A stretch of 64,000 bases of DNA from Methylobacterium longum (lineage in GTDB: Bacteria; Pseudomonadota; Alphaproteobacteria; Rhizobiales; Beijerinckiaceae): assembly GCF_022179385.1 (NCBI RefSeq), contig NZ_BPQS01000023.1, positions 1 through 64,000 on the forward strand. Reading direction: 5' to 3'. Made by a program: the position numbers and the translations under genes. Below, in pieces: positions 35,036 to 44,542 of the stretch (position 1 is its first letter; each line of letters starts with the position of its first letter). The notes under the pieces were generated by a model. The model ran no database searches. It was not told where the DNA came from and saw only the letters and a list, made by a program, of their open reading frames with translations.

Positions 35036-35695
35036 CGACCCTGCCCCCGTGATAACCGGTCAGAAGAGCGTCACCATCGGTTTTAGTGCGTTTGACACCG
35101 ATTTCATACGCCGCTGGCGCGCTTGTTGACTGCCGTGCGATGTCGGCCGGACCCAGACCTGTTTCCACGCCGCCCCTCAACCTCGGCACCGCACGCCGAG
35201 ACCGCGCCGGATCGTCGCCTCGATCAACGGCGCAGTCGACGGTTCGCTGATCGCGCCGTCGGTGTCGGCGCCGGAATCTCCTCAGCCGACGTCCCGATAG
35301 CGGCCCCTCGTCGACGGTCCGACACCTGTGCTTCCGGGTGGTTCGCGGATGCCGGAAGCCCGTGTCGTCCGCCGGCCGGGGCAACGCACTCGGCCGGCGC
35401 CAAACCGGGCTCTGCGACGCGTCCCCGGACCACCCTCATCGGGACGAGGGCGGCGGGATCGGCCCGCGCCATCGGCTGCGGCCACCGTTCCGGACCTGAA
35501 CGCGCTCGACGACCGTGCGGCCTGGCAACGGTCAAGCCCTGCGTCGTCCAGGCGGTGTCGGGACGAGCCTGACAGGTGTCGGTGAGAACGGCACGTTCGG
35601 TCACATCTGCTTGTCGCTCGCTCCGATCCGGGCGCTACTCAAGGCCGTCACGACAGCCTTGAGACGCCCTTGGGAGAGCGGAAGGACAAGCGACG
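35036..35695. other. GC-rich stretch without a supported gene
   Basis: Several frames stay open on both strands because of high GC, but none has a family match, ribosome site or consistent codon bias that I can see. It separates the DUF2235 gene from the Rmf-like gene and should carry both promoters. Confidence 0.45.
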
Positions 35696-35926
35696 ATGAT
35701 CATGGACGTCATCAAGTTGGGGACCCGTGCCCGCACGCTCGGTCGCCCGCGGGACGCCTGCCCCTACCCGACCGATTCCCGTGAACGTCGGGCCTGGTAC
35801 GAGGGCTATGACGGCTCATCCTTGGCGTTCGGCATGCGCGTGCCGCACCCGGCCGTCACGCCCCGCAGCACCGGGAGGATGCTCGAAGTCGCGGCGGGCG
35901 CGGACGGGGCTTCAATGCTGGCCTGA
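35696..35926 (+). CDS. Small Rmf-like protein, 76 aa
   Basis: A short basic protein. The segment GRPRDACPYPTDSRERRAWYEGYDG has the NPY-x(6)-R-x-x-W-x-x-G spacing of ribosome modulation factor and related proteins in alphaproteobacteria. Rmf dimerises 70S ribosomes in stationary phase. The C-terminal 35 residues add an unrelated, low-complexity tail. GGAAGGA precedes ATG 35696; a second ATG two codons later is possible. The similarity is partial, so ribosome binding is inferred. Confidence 0.5.
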   Translation: MIMDVIKLGTRARTLGRPRDACPYPTDSRERRAWYEGYDGSSLAFGMRVPHPAVTPRSTGRMLEVAAGADGASMLA

Positions 35927-36057
35927 GGCTCGAACGTCATGGGGCTGCGAACGCTCCCGACACACCCGACTGCCGGCCGCCGAGAGGCGCGCGGCGGGAA
36001 CAGGCCCGGCCGGAGGGGAGGACGGGAAGACGGCGCGGACCGGCGTTCGAGGGGCGC

Positions 36058-36309
36058 GTGTTCGGTCGGCTGGAGCGGGTGGTGACCGCCTTGGTCGAGG
36101 CCGGACTGGCGGACCGCGCGGCCGCGCCGCCGAACCTGGTCGAGCGCCTACGGCACCTGGAGCGGGCTGCCGTGGCCGCCGGCGGAGACCGGCAGGTGCT
36201 TCAGGTCATCGCGTCGGGGCGGCGCCTGCTCGGCGAACCCGATGCGGTGGAGAGGCCCGTCGGATCATCGCCGTCCGCGCATGGGCGAGGACGTCCCGAA
36301 CCGCGATGA
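36058..36309 (+). CDS. Possible hypothetical protein, 83 aa
   Basis: An open frame beginning with an alternative start. The first 60 residues are helical and protein-like (LERVVTALVEAGLADR, LVERLRHLERAAVAAG), while the last 20 are not. There is no clear ribosome site. It may be a small gene preceding the histidine kinase or chance in GC-rich sequence. Confidence 0.25.
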   Translation: MFGRLERVVTALVEAGLADRAAAPPNLVERLRHLERAAVAAGGDRQVLQVIASGRRLLGEPDAVERPVGSSPSAHGRGRPEPR

Positions 36310-36400
36310 CCTCGGCCATCCGGCTCGAAAGGCGGTAGAAGCGGGCCGACATCGCCGATGGGCGCGTCCGGCCTGGACGCGTCCCCACGAGTGCCCGCAC

Positions 36401-38467
36401 ATGACAACTCGAAACGAGGGCGTCGCCGGTGACCGGCCCCGGCTGAGCCGAGGCAACCGCCGCACCTTCGCGGCCCTGGCCTTCGCGGCGGCCATCCCGG
36501 TGCTGCTGCTCAGCGGCTGGGTCGCCACGCTCATGGCGCAGCAGCAGCGCGATCTGGTCCGCAACGCCGCGGTCACCAGCGCCGCCCGCGTGGCCGAGCG
36601 CGTCGCCTCCGACATCGCGGCGCAGGTGGCGGTCCTCGAGGCCGAGGCGGCCTCGGCCACCCTCGACAAGCCGGACCTCGCCGCCTTCTACGCCGAGGCC
36701 GATCGCCTCCGGCAGGCGCACCCGCTCTGGGCGACGGTCGAACTGGCTGATCCCGACGGCGCTCAGGTCGTCAATCTGCTCCGCTCGCTCGACGAGGAAC
36801 TCGGTCCCACCGCCGACCGCAGGAGCTTCGACGCCGTCGTGCGGACGCAGCGTCCCGTGATCGGCGGCATCGGCCCGGTCGGGCCGATCTCGGGCCAGCG
36901 TCTCGTCGCCCTGCGCGTCCCGGTCATCCGGGCGGGCAAGCTCCGCTACGTCCTCTCTGTCCGGCTCGCCACCAACGCGGTCAGCTCGATCCTGCGCGAC
37001 GCCGGGGCGCCCGAAGGCTGGGTCGGGACCATCGTCGACGCGGACGGCAATACCATCGCCCGCACCCGCGCCGAGACGGAAGAACTCGGTCACCCGGCGA
37101 ACCCGGCCCTGCAGGCGGCCGTCCGGCGGGCGCCGCAGGGCTTCTACACCGGCCCGACCCTGGAAGGGGCGAACGTGGAGGTCGTCTACCGCACCCTCCA
37201 GCACACCGGCGGCTGGTCGGTCCATTTCGGCATGCCGGTGGCCACCCTGAACGCGCCGGTCTCCCGCTCCTACCTCGTCCTGGCCGGCGGCAGCCTCGTC
37301 AGCATCGGCCTGGGCCTGGCCCTGGTCGGGCTGGTCGGCCGGGACATGGCCCAGCGTCGGGCCGGCGAGCAGGCACGGTTCGCGCTCGCGCTGCGGTCGA
37401 GCGAGGAGCAGGGCGCGGTCGCCGTCGAGGCGGCGGAGCTCGGGACGTTGCGGTGGGATACCGGCCGGGAGACCGTGACGGCGTCCGGGCGCGCGGCCGA
37501 ACTGCTCGGTTGGCGCGTCGCGGTCGCGCAGGGGGAAGCCGCGGCTGCCGCCCGCGAGGCCCTGGCCGCGGTCCATGCCGACGACCGCGTCCGGCTCGAC
37601 GAAGCGGTGCGACGGGGCGCGGCCGACGGAACGCCGCTCGACGTGGAGTTCCGCATCGCCGATCCAGCCAGCGAGCCGCGCTGGGTGCGCCTGACCGGCC
37701 GGGTGCCCCACCTCCACAAGGAGGTCGCCGGGCTCGTCTACGGCGTCGTCTCCGACATCGAGCCGCGCAAGCGCGCGGAGGCGGAGCGCCTCGACCTGCT
37801 CCGCCGCCTCGGCCATGCGCAGGAGAACGAGCAGCGCCGGATCGCCCGCGAGCTGCACGATCAAGTCGGCCAGACGGTCACGGGCCTGTCCCTCGGTCTC
37901 AAGGGCCTGGAAAGGCTGCTCGAGGCCGAGGGCGTGTCGCCCGAGGCCGGCCGGCAGGTTCAGTGGCTGCAGAGGCTCGCCGGCGAGGTCGGCCGCGACA
38001 TCCACCGCGCCGCCGTCGACCTGCGCCCGACCGCCCTCGACGACCTCGGGCTGGCCGAGTCCCTCGCCACCCTGCTCCGCGACTGGGGGCACCGCCACGG
38101 CGTCCGCCCGGACCTGGAATTCACGGGCGAAGGGGCCCGCCTGCCGCCCGCCGTCGAGAGCGCGGTCTACCGGATCGTGCAGGAGGCGCTCACCAACGTC
38201 CTCAAGCACGCGCAGGCCGCCACGGTGAGCGTCTCGGTCGAGCAGCGCTCCGACGAGGTCCGGGTCATCATCGAGGACGACGGCGTCGGCTTCGACCCCG
38301 AGGCCACCACGCACCCGTCCCCGGGCGGCGCCTCCGCCAAGCCGAGACTCGGCCTCTCCGGCATCCGCGAGCGCCTCTCGCTTCTGGACGGCTCGCTGAC
38401 GCTGGAGGCGTCCTCGGGCGTCGGCACGACGTTGTTCGTTCACATCCCCCTCCCGCAGGCGGCCTGA
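36401..38467 (+). CDS. Sensor histidine kinase, NarL-type (HisKA_3)
   Basis: A 688-residue membrane kinase. Transmembrane helix 1 (about 24-45) and helix 2 (291-313) enclose a 245-residue periplasmic sensor of the Cache type (HPLWATVELADPDG, then a GWVGTIVDADGNTIAR strand). A PAS domain spans about 330-455. The dimerisation helix carries RRIARELHDQVGQ with His486, typical of the HisKA_3 family, and the ATPase lobe has VYRIVQEALTNVLKHA and EDDGVGFDP. It phosphorylates the response regulator encoded 19 bases downstream. ATG 36401 is chosen because the hydrophobic segment then lies near the N-terminus; its ribosome site is weak. The ligand is unknown. Confidence 0.88.
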   Translation: MTTRNEGVAGDRPRLSRGNRRTFAALAFAAAIPVLLLSGWVATLMAQQQRDLVRNAAVTSAARVAERVASDIAAQVAVLEAEAASATLDKPDLAAFYAEADRLRQAHPLWATVELADPDGAQVVNLLRSLDEELGPTADRRSFDAVVRTQRPVIGGIGPVGPISGQRLVALRVPVIRAGKLRYVLSVRLATNAVSSILRDAGAPEGWVGTIVDADGNTIARTRAETEELGHPANPALQAAVRRAPQGFYTGPTLEGANVEVVYRTLQHTGGWSVHFGMPVATLNAPVSRSYLVLAGGSLVSIGLGLALVGLVGRDMAQRRAGEQARFALALRSSEEQGAVAVEAAELGTLRWDTGRETVTASGRAAELLGWRVAVAQGEAAAAAREALAAVHADDRVRLDEAVRRGAADGTPLDVEFRIADPASEPRWVRLTGRVPHLHKEVAGLVYGVVSDIEPRKRAEAERLDLLRRLGHAQENEQRRIARELHDQVGQTVTGLSLGLKGLERLLEAEGVSPEAGRQVQWLQRLAGEVGRDIHRAAVDLRPTALDDLGLAESLATLLRDWGHRHGVRPDLEFTGEGARLPPAVESAVYRIVQEALTNVLKHAQAATVSVSVEQRSDEVRVIIEDDGVGFDPEATTHPSPGGASAKPRLGLSGIRERLSLLDGSLTLEASSGVGTTLFVHIPLPQAA

Positions 38468-38486
38468 CGCCCGAGGAGCCAGCACC

Positions 38487-39149
38487 ATGGACCGTATCCG
38501 CGTCGTCCTGGCCGACGACCATCCCATCGTCCTCGCGGGCATCCGGACGCTGCTCAACGCCGACCCGGAGGTCGAACTCGTGGGCGAGGCCACCAACGGC
38601 GGCGAGGCGCTGCCGCTGATCCGCACGCTCGCCCCGCAGGTCGCCGTCGTCGACGTCTCGATGCCCGGCCTCAGCGGCCTCGAACTCACGGAGCGGGTCG
38701 CCGGCGAATGCCCGGGGACTCGGGTGCTGGTCCTGACGGTCCACGAGGACGCGGCCTACGTCCAGCCGCTGATGAAGGCCGGCGCACGGGGCTATCTTCT
38801 CAAGCGCTCGGCGGCGGAGGACCTCCTGCGCGCGGTCCACGCGGTCGCGGCGGGCGGGATCTATCTCGATCCGTCCATCGCCGGCCACGTCATGGCGGGC
38901 CCGTCCGCGGCGGCGCGTTCGCCCGCCGCCGCGGACGGGGAGATTCTCAGCCCGCGCGAGACGGAGACCCTGCGGCTGATCGCGCAGGGCTTCAGCAACA
39001 AGGAGATCGCGCGCCGCATCGACGTGAGCGTGAAGTCCGTCGAGACCTACAAGGCGCGCGCCGCCGAGAAGCTCGGGCTGCGGACCCGGGCCGAGATCAT
39101 CCGCTACGGGGCCGCACATGGCTGGCTGGACGCCCTGACCCTGCGCTGA
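38487..39149 (+). CDS. NarL/FixJ-type response regulator
   Basis: A 220-residue transcription factor. The receiver domain has Asp10/Asp11, phospho-acceptor Asp56 in VVDVSMPG, Thr84 (VLTVHED) and Lys106 (LLKRSA). After an Ala-rich linker the LuxR-type helix-turn-helix reads LSPRETETLRLIAQGFSNKEIA then VSVKSVETYKARAAEKLG. It follows the kinase gene closely and is its partner. Targets are not indicated; neither neighbour across the terminator is obviously controlled. Confidence 0.92.
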   Translation: MDRIRVVLADDHPIVLAGIRTLLNADPEVELVGEATNGGEALPLIRTLAPQVAVVDVSMPGLSGLELTERVAGECPGTRVLVLTVHEDAAYVQPLMKAGARGYLLKRSAAEDLLRAVHAVAAGGIYLDPSIAGHVMAGPSAAARSPAAADGEILSPRETETLRLIAQGFSNKEIARRIDVSVKSVETYKARAAEKLGLRTRAEIIRYGAAHGWLDALTLR

Positions 39150-39177
39150 CCCGTCCGGTCGGCCAGGCTGTCCGGCG

Positions 39178-39207
39178 CGGCTCCGACCTGTTCGGTGACC
39201 GGAGCCG
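39178..39207. terminator. Hairpin between convergent genes
   Basis: CGGCTCCG and CGGAGCCG form a perfect 8-bp stem around a 14-base loop between the response-regulator stop and the convergent antiporter stop. No T-run follows, so it may work only partly as an intrinsic terminator. Confidence 0.4.
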
Positions 39208-39229
39208 GCCCGGAAGGCGGGGGCACCGC

Positions 39230-40481
39230 CTAGCGCGCGCGAAGGGTCCACCGCGCCACGAGGCCGAGGGTCGAGCCCTGCACGATGATGGTGAACAGCA
39301 CCACCGCATAGGTCGCCGCCAGGATTGCGGGCTTGGCCTCGCTCTCCGGCATCGAGAGGGCCAGCGCCACCGAGATGCCGCCGCGCACGCCCGCCCAGGT
39401 CAGGAACGGCACGTTGCCGAGCGAGAGGTTGCCGCCCCAGCGAAACAGCAGCACCGGCGTCGAGACCGCGACGAGGCGCGCGACGAGCACGATCGGGACG
39501 GCGCAGGCGGCCAGCGCCAAGCCGGAGACCTGGAAGCGCAGGACGAGCACCTCCAGGCCGATCAGGAGGAACAGGACCGAGTTCAGAACCTCGTCGACGA
39601 GCGTCCAGAGCGCCGAGACGTATCTCCGGGTGGTGTCGCTCATCGCGTAGCGCGGCGCGCGCTCGCCGATGAGCAGACCCGCCGCCACCACGGCCAGGGG
39701 GCCGCTCGTTCCGAGCTTCTGGGCGAGCGCGTAGGTCCCGGTGACGAGGGCCAGGGTGATCAGCACCTCCACGGGGAAGTCGTCGATCGCCTTCATCGCC
39801 AGGTAGGCGATGTAGCCGGTGACGATGCCGAGAGCCACGCCGCCCCCGGCCTCGTGAAGGAGAAGCGTCGCCACACCGCCGACGCTCGTCGTCCCGCCGC
39901 CCGATCCCGCCGCGTAGGCGAGCAGGACTGTGAACAGCACGATGCCGACGCCGTCGTTGAACAGCGCCTCCCCCTGCATCTCGATCTCGAGAGCCTCCGG
40001 GACCTCCACGTTCTTCAGGGTGGCCAGTACCGCGACCGGGTCGGTCGGGCTGATCAGCGCGCCGAACACCAGCGCCCAGGCCAGCGGCACCGGGCTGCCG
40101 AGCGCCTGCGCGGCCGCCCAGAACGCCGCACCGACCACGGCGGTCGACACGAGAGTCCCCAGCAGCGCGAGGGTGGCGACCGCGAAGGCCCGCGCGCAGA
40201 GCGCCGAGGTCGAGGTTCAGGGCCCCGGCGAACAGCAGGAAGGCCAGCATGCCGTTCATCACCACGCCGGTGAAATCGACCTGATCGAGGACGCGGGTGA
40301 GGTCCTCGTAGAGGTGCTGCTGCGGGAAGGCGACGTCGGCGAGCACCAGCGCGAGCGAGGCGAGGAGCCCCATCACGAGCAGGCCGATGCTGTGCGGCAT
40401 GCGCAGGAAGCGGCGGTTCAACCAGCCGAACAGGGCCGAGAGGGTCAGCAGCAGCGCGGCGAGGTCGAAGATCGAGATCAA
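39230..40481 (-). pseudogene. CPA1-type Na+/H+ antiporter, frameshifted
   Basis: The coding sequence runs from a TTG at 40481 (GGAAGGA upstream, peptide ISIFDLAALLLTLSALFGWL) to 39230 but needs a frame change near 40190-40200. Before it the frame gives FLLFAGALNLDLGALRA; after it AFAVATLALLGTLVST and onward, with GALISPTDPVAVLATLK and EGEALFNDGVGIVLF-like motifs that carry the transport Asp residues of NhaP-type antiporters. The break lies in an alternating GC run (CTGCGCGCGGGCC), where loss of one dinucleotide explains the shift. Apart from this the roughly 415-residue, 12-helix protein appears complete, so a sequencing error is also possible. Confidence 0.7.
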
Positions 40482-40616
40482 ACGGAATCCTTCCCGCTCG
40501 CGGCCACCCGGACCACGCCGAAACGGGCCGGATGGGCGGCCGCATCCGTTCCCCAACGATCGGAACGACCCTTCGTGCCGGTTGTCCCCGCCCTCGGGAG
40601 CTGTCAGGCCGCAACG

Positions 40617-41912
40617 ATGAGCGCGCGCGTCAAAGCTTGGCTTGAGATCCTCGGCGACCTGTTCTGGCTCCGCCCGGCCCTGGTCGTCCTCGGCTGCATC
40701 CTGCTGGCCCAGTTCGGGGTCTGGCTGGAGACGGCCCACGTCGCCGGCTACGACGCGTCCTCGCCCGACACGAACTGGGGTTATTCCGGCGGCGCCGAGG
40801 GGGCGCGGGCGCTCCTCAGCGCCGTCGCATCCTCCAACATCGGCGTTGCCGGCACGACCTTCTCGATCACCATCGCGGCGCTCACCCTGGCATCCGGCCA
40901 GATGGGCCCGCGGCTCCTGCGCAACTTCATCCGCGACGCCCGCAACCAGACGGTGCTGGGCATCTTTCTCGGGACCTTCGCGTATGCCCTGATGGTCCTG
41001 CGGACGGTGCGGACGGTGGACGAGGACCCGTTCGTCCCGCACCTCGCCATCACCGGAGCCCTGGTCCTGGCGCTGGTGGCGGTCGGCACCCTGGTCTGGT
41101 TCGTCCACCACATCGCCACGAGCATCAACATCGAGACCGTGGTCGATGCCGTCCAGCGCGACCTGTGCGAGGCCATCGCGGCCCATACGCGCGACGAGCC
41201 GGGGGTCGCCCAAACCGATCCGGCTCCGACCGGACGCGCCGTCGCTGCGACCGGCGGCGGCTACGTGCAGGCCATGGACACCGGCGTGCTGGCCGACTGG
41301 GCCCACGAGAACCGGGCCAGGGTCACCCTGCGGGTCCGGCCCGGCGACTACGTGCCGAGCGGCTTTCCCATCGCGTTCCTATCCCCGCAGACCGAGGGCG
41401 CCGAGGCCGCCATCCTGGGGGCGGTGACGCTGGGGTATCGCCCCGCCGCGCTTCAGGATCCGGAATTCTCGATTCGCCAACTGGTCGAGATCGCGGTCCG
41501 GGCTCTCTCGCCCGGCATCAACGACCCGTTCACGGCCGGCAGCGTCGTCGACCATCTCGGCGATGCCCTGTGCCGGATCGCTCCACGCCATCTGCAGACC
41601 GGCGTGGTGCTGCGCGCGGGCCACCCCGTGCTGGTCCATCCCGTGACGGACTACGACGGGCTGTGCGATGCCATGTTCCACATGATCCGCCAGAACGCCG
41701 CCGGCTCGGTCCACGTGCTCGGCCGGATGCTCGACGTGCTCGCCCGCGTCGCGGAGGTCGAGACCCGGACGGATCGAACGGCCGAACTCGCCCGGCATGC
41801 GGATCTCGTCATCGCCGCCGCCCGGCGCGACGTGGCGGATCCGTCCGACCTCGGCGACCTGGAAGACCGCCACCGCCATTTCCGCGCGACCGCCCGGGTC
41901 GCCGCCGCCTGA
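40617..41912 (+). CDS. DUF2254 membrane protein
   Basis: A 431-residue protein. Four hydrophobic helices lie in the first 170 residues (LRPALVVLGCILLAQFGVWL, a TTFSITIAALTLASGQMGPR loop, LGIFLGTFAYALMVL, and LALVAVGTLVWFVHHIA). The soluble rest contains RALSPGINDPFTA and a FHMIRQNAAG segment, both typical of DUF2254. Function unknown; it often occurs near ion transporters. ATG 40617 gives a helix within 15 residues of the N-terminus. It diverges from the antiporter gene and ends 11 bases from the convergent potassium channel. Confidence 0.8.
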   Translation: MSARVKAWLEILGDLFWLRPALVVLGCILLAQFGVWLETAHVAGYDASSPDTNWGYSGGAEGARALLSAVASSNIGVAGTTFSITIAALTLASGQMGPRLLRNFIRDARNQTVLGIFLGTFAYALMVLRTVRTVDEDPFVPHLAITGALVLALVAVGTLVWFVHHIATSINIETVVDAVQRDLCEAIAAHTRDEPGVAQTDPAPTGRAVAATGGGYVQAMDTGVLADWAHENRARVTLRVRPGDYVPSGFPIAFLSPQTEGAEAAILGAVTLGYRPAALQDPEFSIRQLVEIAVRALSPGINDPFTAGSVVDHLGDALCRIAPRHLQTGVVLRAGHPVLVHPVTDYDGLCDAMFHMIRQNAAGSVHVLGRMLDVLARVAEVETRTDRTAELARHADLVIAAARRDVADPSDLGDLEDRHRHFRATARVAAA

Positions 41913-41923
41913 CGCGTCGGCCG

Positions 41924-42694
41924 TCAGTACGCGCCCTCGTCGGGGATGTTCAGGAGGTTGCCGCACGCCTTGCAGTGCACCGCGTCCGGCTCGTGGCGCT
42001 GCAGCCCGCAGGCGTCGCAGGGGAAGCGCACCTTGTAGGGGCGGAACACCACCTGCGCGAGGCGGAAGAACAGCGTCACCCCGCAGATCATCACGAACAC
42101 CGACAGCAGGCGGCCCGTCGGCCCCGGCAGCGTGATGTCGCCGTAGCCGGTCGTCGTCAGCGACGTGACCGTGAAGTACAGGGCGTCGACCGGCGTCTGG
42201 ATCGCCGGGTTGGAGCCGTGCTGCGTGGCGTAGACGATGCCGGTCATCGTGAACACGAACACCACGAGGTTGGTCGCGGCCAGGATCGCGTCCTCGTTGC
42301 GGCGGAACAGCTCGCTGTCCTGCCGCAGCCGCTCCAGCAGATGGTAGGTGCGCAGGAGGCGCAGCGTGCGCAGGATCCGCAGGAACCCGACGCCCTCGAC
42401 GAGCACGGGGGCGAGGAACGAGGCGACGGCCACGAGGTCCGTCCAGGTGCTCAGGTGCCGGAACTCGCGCAGCGGCGCGCGACTGATGCTGAGGCGGGCG
42501 GCGAAGTCGAGGAGGACGCACAGGCCAAGCGCCAGGTCGCAGGCGACGATCCAGGCCATCAGCGGCAGGAACGAGGTGACGATCACGAAGGCGACCGTCG
42601 CCACGTCGAACACGAGCAGGGCGTAGCGGAAGCGGTGGGCGCGCGGCGTGTCCCCCTCGTAGAACTCGCGCAGCGTCGCTGTCAGCGTCGTCAT
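41924..42694 (-). CDS. Voltage-gated-type potassium channel with C-terminal zinc ribbon
   Basis: A 256-residue channel subunit. Six hydrophobic segments can be traced; S4 is GFLRILRTLRLLRTYHLLERL with regularly spaced Arg, and the pore loop is YFTVTSLTTTGYGDITLPG with the TTGYGD selectivity filter. The cytoplasmic end, CDACG-(about 10 residues)-CKACGNLL, is a two-CxxC zinc-ribbon-like unit I do not associate with standard Kv channels. Tetrameric assembly in the inner membrane is expected. It sits between the DUF2254 gene and NhaA in a block for ion balance. Confidence 0.88.
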   Translation of the reverse strand: MTTLTATLREFYEGDTPRAHRFRYALLVFDVATVAFVIVTSFLPLMAWIVACDLALGLCVLLDFAARLSISRAPLREFRHLSTWTDLVAVASFLAPVLVEGVGFLRILRTLRLLRTYHLLERLRQDSELFRRNEDAILAATNLVVFVFTMTGIVYATQHGSNPAIQTPVDALYFTVTSLTTTGYGDITLPGPTGRLLSVFVMICGVTLFFRLAQVVFRPYKVRFPCDACGLQRHEPDAVHCKACGNLLNIPDEGAY

Positions 42695-42721
42695 CGGTCG
42701 TCAGTCCATTCGGGGCGGAGC

Positions 42722-42850
42722 TCAGGAGCCCTGCGTCAGCACGGGCCCGCCCACGGTACCCTCGGCATCGCCCGTCAACCACGACAGCAGCAGCAGGATC
42801 ATCGCTGCGAGCAGCAGGACGCCGGTAAGGGCGAGGACGAGATCGGACAA
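42722..42850 (-). CDS. Possible small membrane protein, 42 aa
   Basis: A short frame from TTG 42850 to TGA 42722. The N-terminal 27 residues form one hydrophobic helix (DLVLALTGVLLLAAMILLLL), followed by a polar tail rich in Gly. An AAGG site lies before the TTG. It reads the same way as NhaA and the potassium channel and lies between them. Small single-helix subunits of this sort exist for several transporters, but no family is recognised. Confidence 0.35.
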   Translation of the reverse strand: MSDLVLALTGVLLLAAMILLLLSWLTGDAEGTVGGPVLTQGS

Positions 42851-42970
42851 GCGACCTTCGAGGGCGCCGGGACGACGCCTGGGAACTTGACGGCGCAGAG
42901 GGCTTCACCTGGTTGGGGGGCGACGGTGGAGGCGGCCGTGCCCCGGGGCGCGGCGACGGCCGGCCTCGGC

Positions 42971-44167
42971 TCAGCGGTGGGCCGGACTCTGCGGAGCGAG
43001 CCGCAGCACCAGCGCCCCGGCGGCCATGCAGGCGAGCGAGCCGAAGAGCACGCCGACCTTGGTCTCGGCCTCCAGATCCGGCCGGTGGGCGAAGGCCAGC
43101 AGGCCGATGAACAGGCTCATCGTGAAGCCGACCCCGCACAGGATGGCGACGCCGTAGACCTGCGCCCACGTCGCACCGCTCGGCCGCTGCGCCCAGCCGA
43201 GGCGCACGGTCGCGAGCACGAAGCCGAACACGCCGAGCTGCTGGCCGAGGAACAGGCCGAGCCCCACGCCCAGCGTCACCGGATCGAGCAGGATCGCCGG
43301 CCTGAACCCGGCGAAGGACACGCCGGCATTGGCGAAGCCGAACACCGGCAGGATCAGGAACGCCGTCCAGGGGCTCACGGCATGTTCGAGGATGTGCAGC
43401 GGTGAGGTCGGATCGTCCGGCCTGCCGACGCTCAGCCGGAGCGGCACCGCCAGGGCGAGCAGGACGCCCGCGATGGTGGCGTGCACGCCCGACAAGAGCG
43501 TGAACACCCAGAGCACCGCCCCGAGGGCGAGGTAGGGCCACAGGCGGCTGACGCCGGCCTTGTTGAGCCCGTACAGCGCCGCCAGGGTCACGGCCGCGCC
43601 GCCGAGCATCGGCAGCGACAGGTCTGCGGTGTAGAACACGGCGATGATGATCACCGCGCCGAGGTCGTCGATGATGGCGAGCGCCGTCAGGAACACCTTC
43701 AGCGACACCGGCACGCGCGAGCCGAGGAGCGCCAGCACGCCCAGCGCGAAGGCGATGTCGGTGGCGGCCGGGATGGCCCAGCCCCGCAGGGTCTCGGGCG
43801 AGTGGCGGTTGACGGCGGCGTAGACGAGGGCCGGCAGGATCATGCCGCCCAGCGCGGCCACGCCCGGCAGGATGCGGTCGGGCCAGGTGCGCAGGCGCCC
43901 GTCGAGCAGCTCGCGCTTGATCTCCAGGCCGACGAGCAGGAAGAACACGGCCATCAGGCCGTCGTTGATCCAGTGCAGGACCGAGAGCGGGCCGACATGG
44001 GCCTGAAGCGCGGCGAAATAGGTGTCGGCGAGCGGCGAGTTGGCGACGGCGAGCGCCAACGCAGCGCTGGCCATCAGGACGAGGCCGCCGCCGGCGCCGC
44101 TCGTGAGCAGGGCGCGCAGGGACGACAGGGGACGAGGGGGGCGGGAGGGCACGCGCACGGACTCCAT
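42971..44167 (-). CDS. nhaA: Na+/H+ antiporter NhaA
   Basis: A 398-residue inner-membrane exchanger that exports Na+ for H+ at alkaline pH. The pattern NSPLADTYFAA, INDGLMAVFFLLVGLEIKRE, then GWAIPAATDIAFALGVLALLG and LTALAIIDDLGAVIIIAVFYT with the paired Asp of the ion site identify NhaA clearly. Twelve hydrophobic helices fit. The start at 44167 (MESVRVPSRPP) gives a short polar N-terminus; an upstream in-frame start would add 38 unlikely residues. It belongs to the ion-homeostasis block with the frameshifted CPA1 antiporter, so it may be the working Na+ exporter here. Confidence 0.93.
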   Translation of the reverse strand: MESVRVPSRPPRPLSSLRALLTSGAGGGLVLMASAALALAVANSPLADTYFAALQAHVGPLSVLHWINDGLMAVFFLLVGLEIKRELLDGRLRTWPDRILPGVAALGGMILPALVYAAVNRHSPETLRGWAIPAATDIAFALGVLALLGSRVPVSLKVFLTALAIIDDLGAVIIIAVFYTADLSLPMLGGAAVTLAALYGLNKAGVSRLWPYLALGAVLWVFTLLSGVHATIAGVLLALAVPLRLSVGRPDDPTSPLHILEHAVSPWTAFLILPVFGFANAGVSFAGFRPAILLDPVTLGVGLGLFLGQQLGVFGFVLATVRLGWAQRPSGATWAQVYGVAILCGVGFTMSLFIGLLAFAHRPDLEAETKVGVLFGSLACMAAGALVLRLAPQSPAHR

Positions 44168-44542
44168 GCCGCTGGCGGCCCGACCAGCGCAGAGACCTGC
44201 CGATCCGACCGACCGGACCGCGCACCCGGGGGCGCTATCGCATCGTTCGGCCGCCCCGGCAACCGACACGCGCGCAGCCAAGGCCCGGAGCCTCGGGCGA
44301 GCTCAGGGCGATCGAGCGCCACGGGCACGCCCGCGCTGAGACCGTTCGGCCGCGGTCACCGCGTGGGCGGCCCGGCCTGCGCCCTTCGCGGGCGACCCGG
44401 GGCCGTTTCCGCGGGCGCTTCTCCGATGGCGTGACGGGGAGAACAACGTACCACTTGGAACGGTGCGGAAGCTGCGCCGTTCCTCGACTCCGGTCGCTGT
44501 CAACTCCGACCTCCGGCCGGCAACAACGAAGTGAGGACGCCC
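44168..44542. other. Divergent promoter region between nhaA and the His/Met-rich gene
   Basis: No gene is supported. It must contain promoters for both flanking genes. I see no clear inverted operator. Confidence 0.4.

Noticed and set aside
36206..44225. Very long open frames antisense to the kinase, response regulator, antiporter and channel genes (for example 36206-38689, 38268-41306, 41379-44225)
   Set aside because: They are Arg/Gly/Pro-rich shadows caused by high GC at third codon positions. The opposite strand carries clear families with catalytic motifs.
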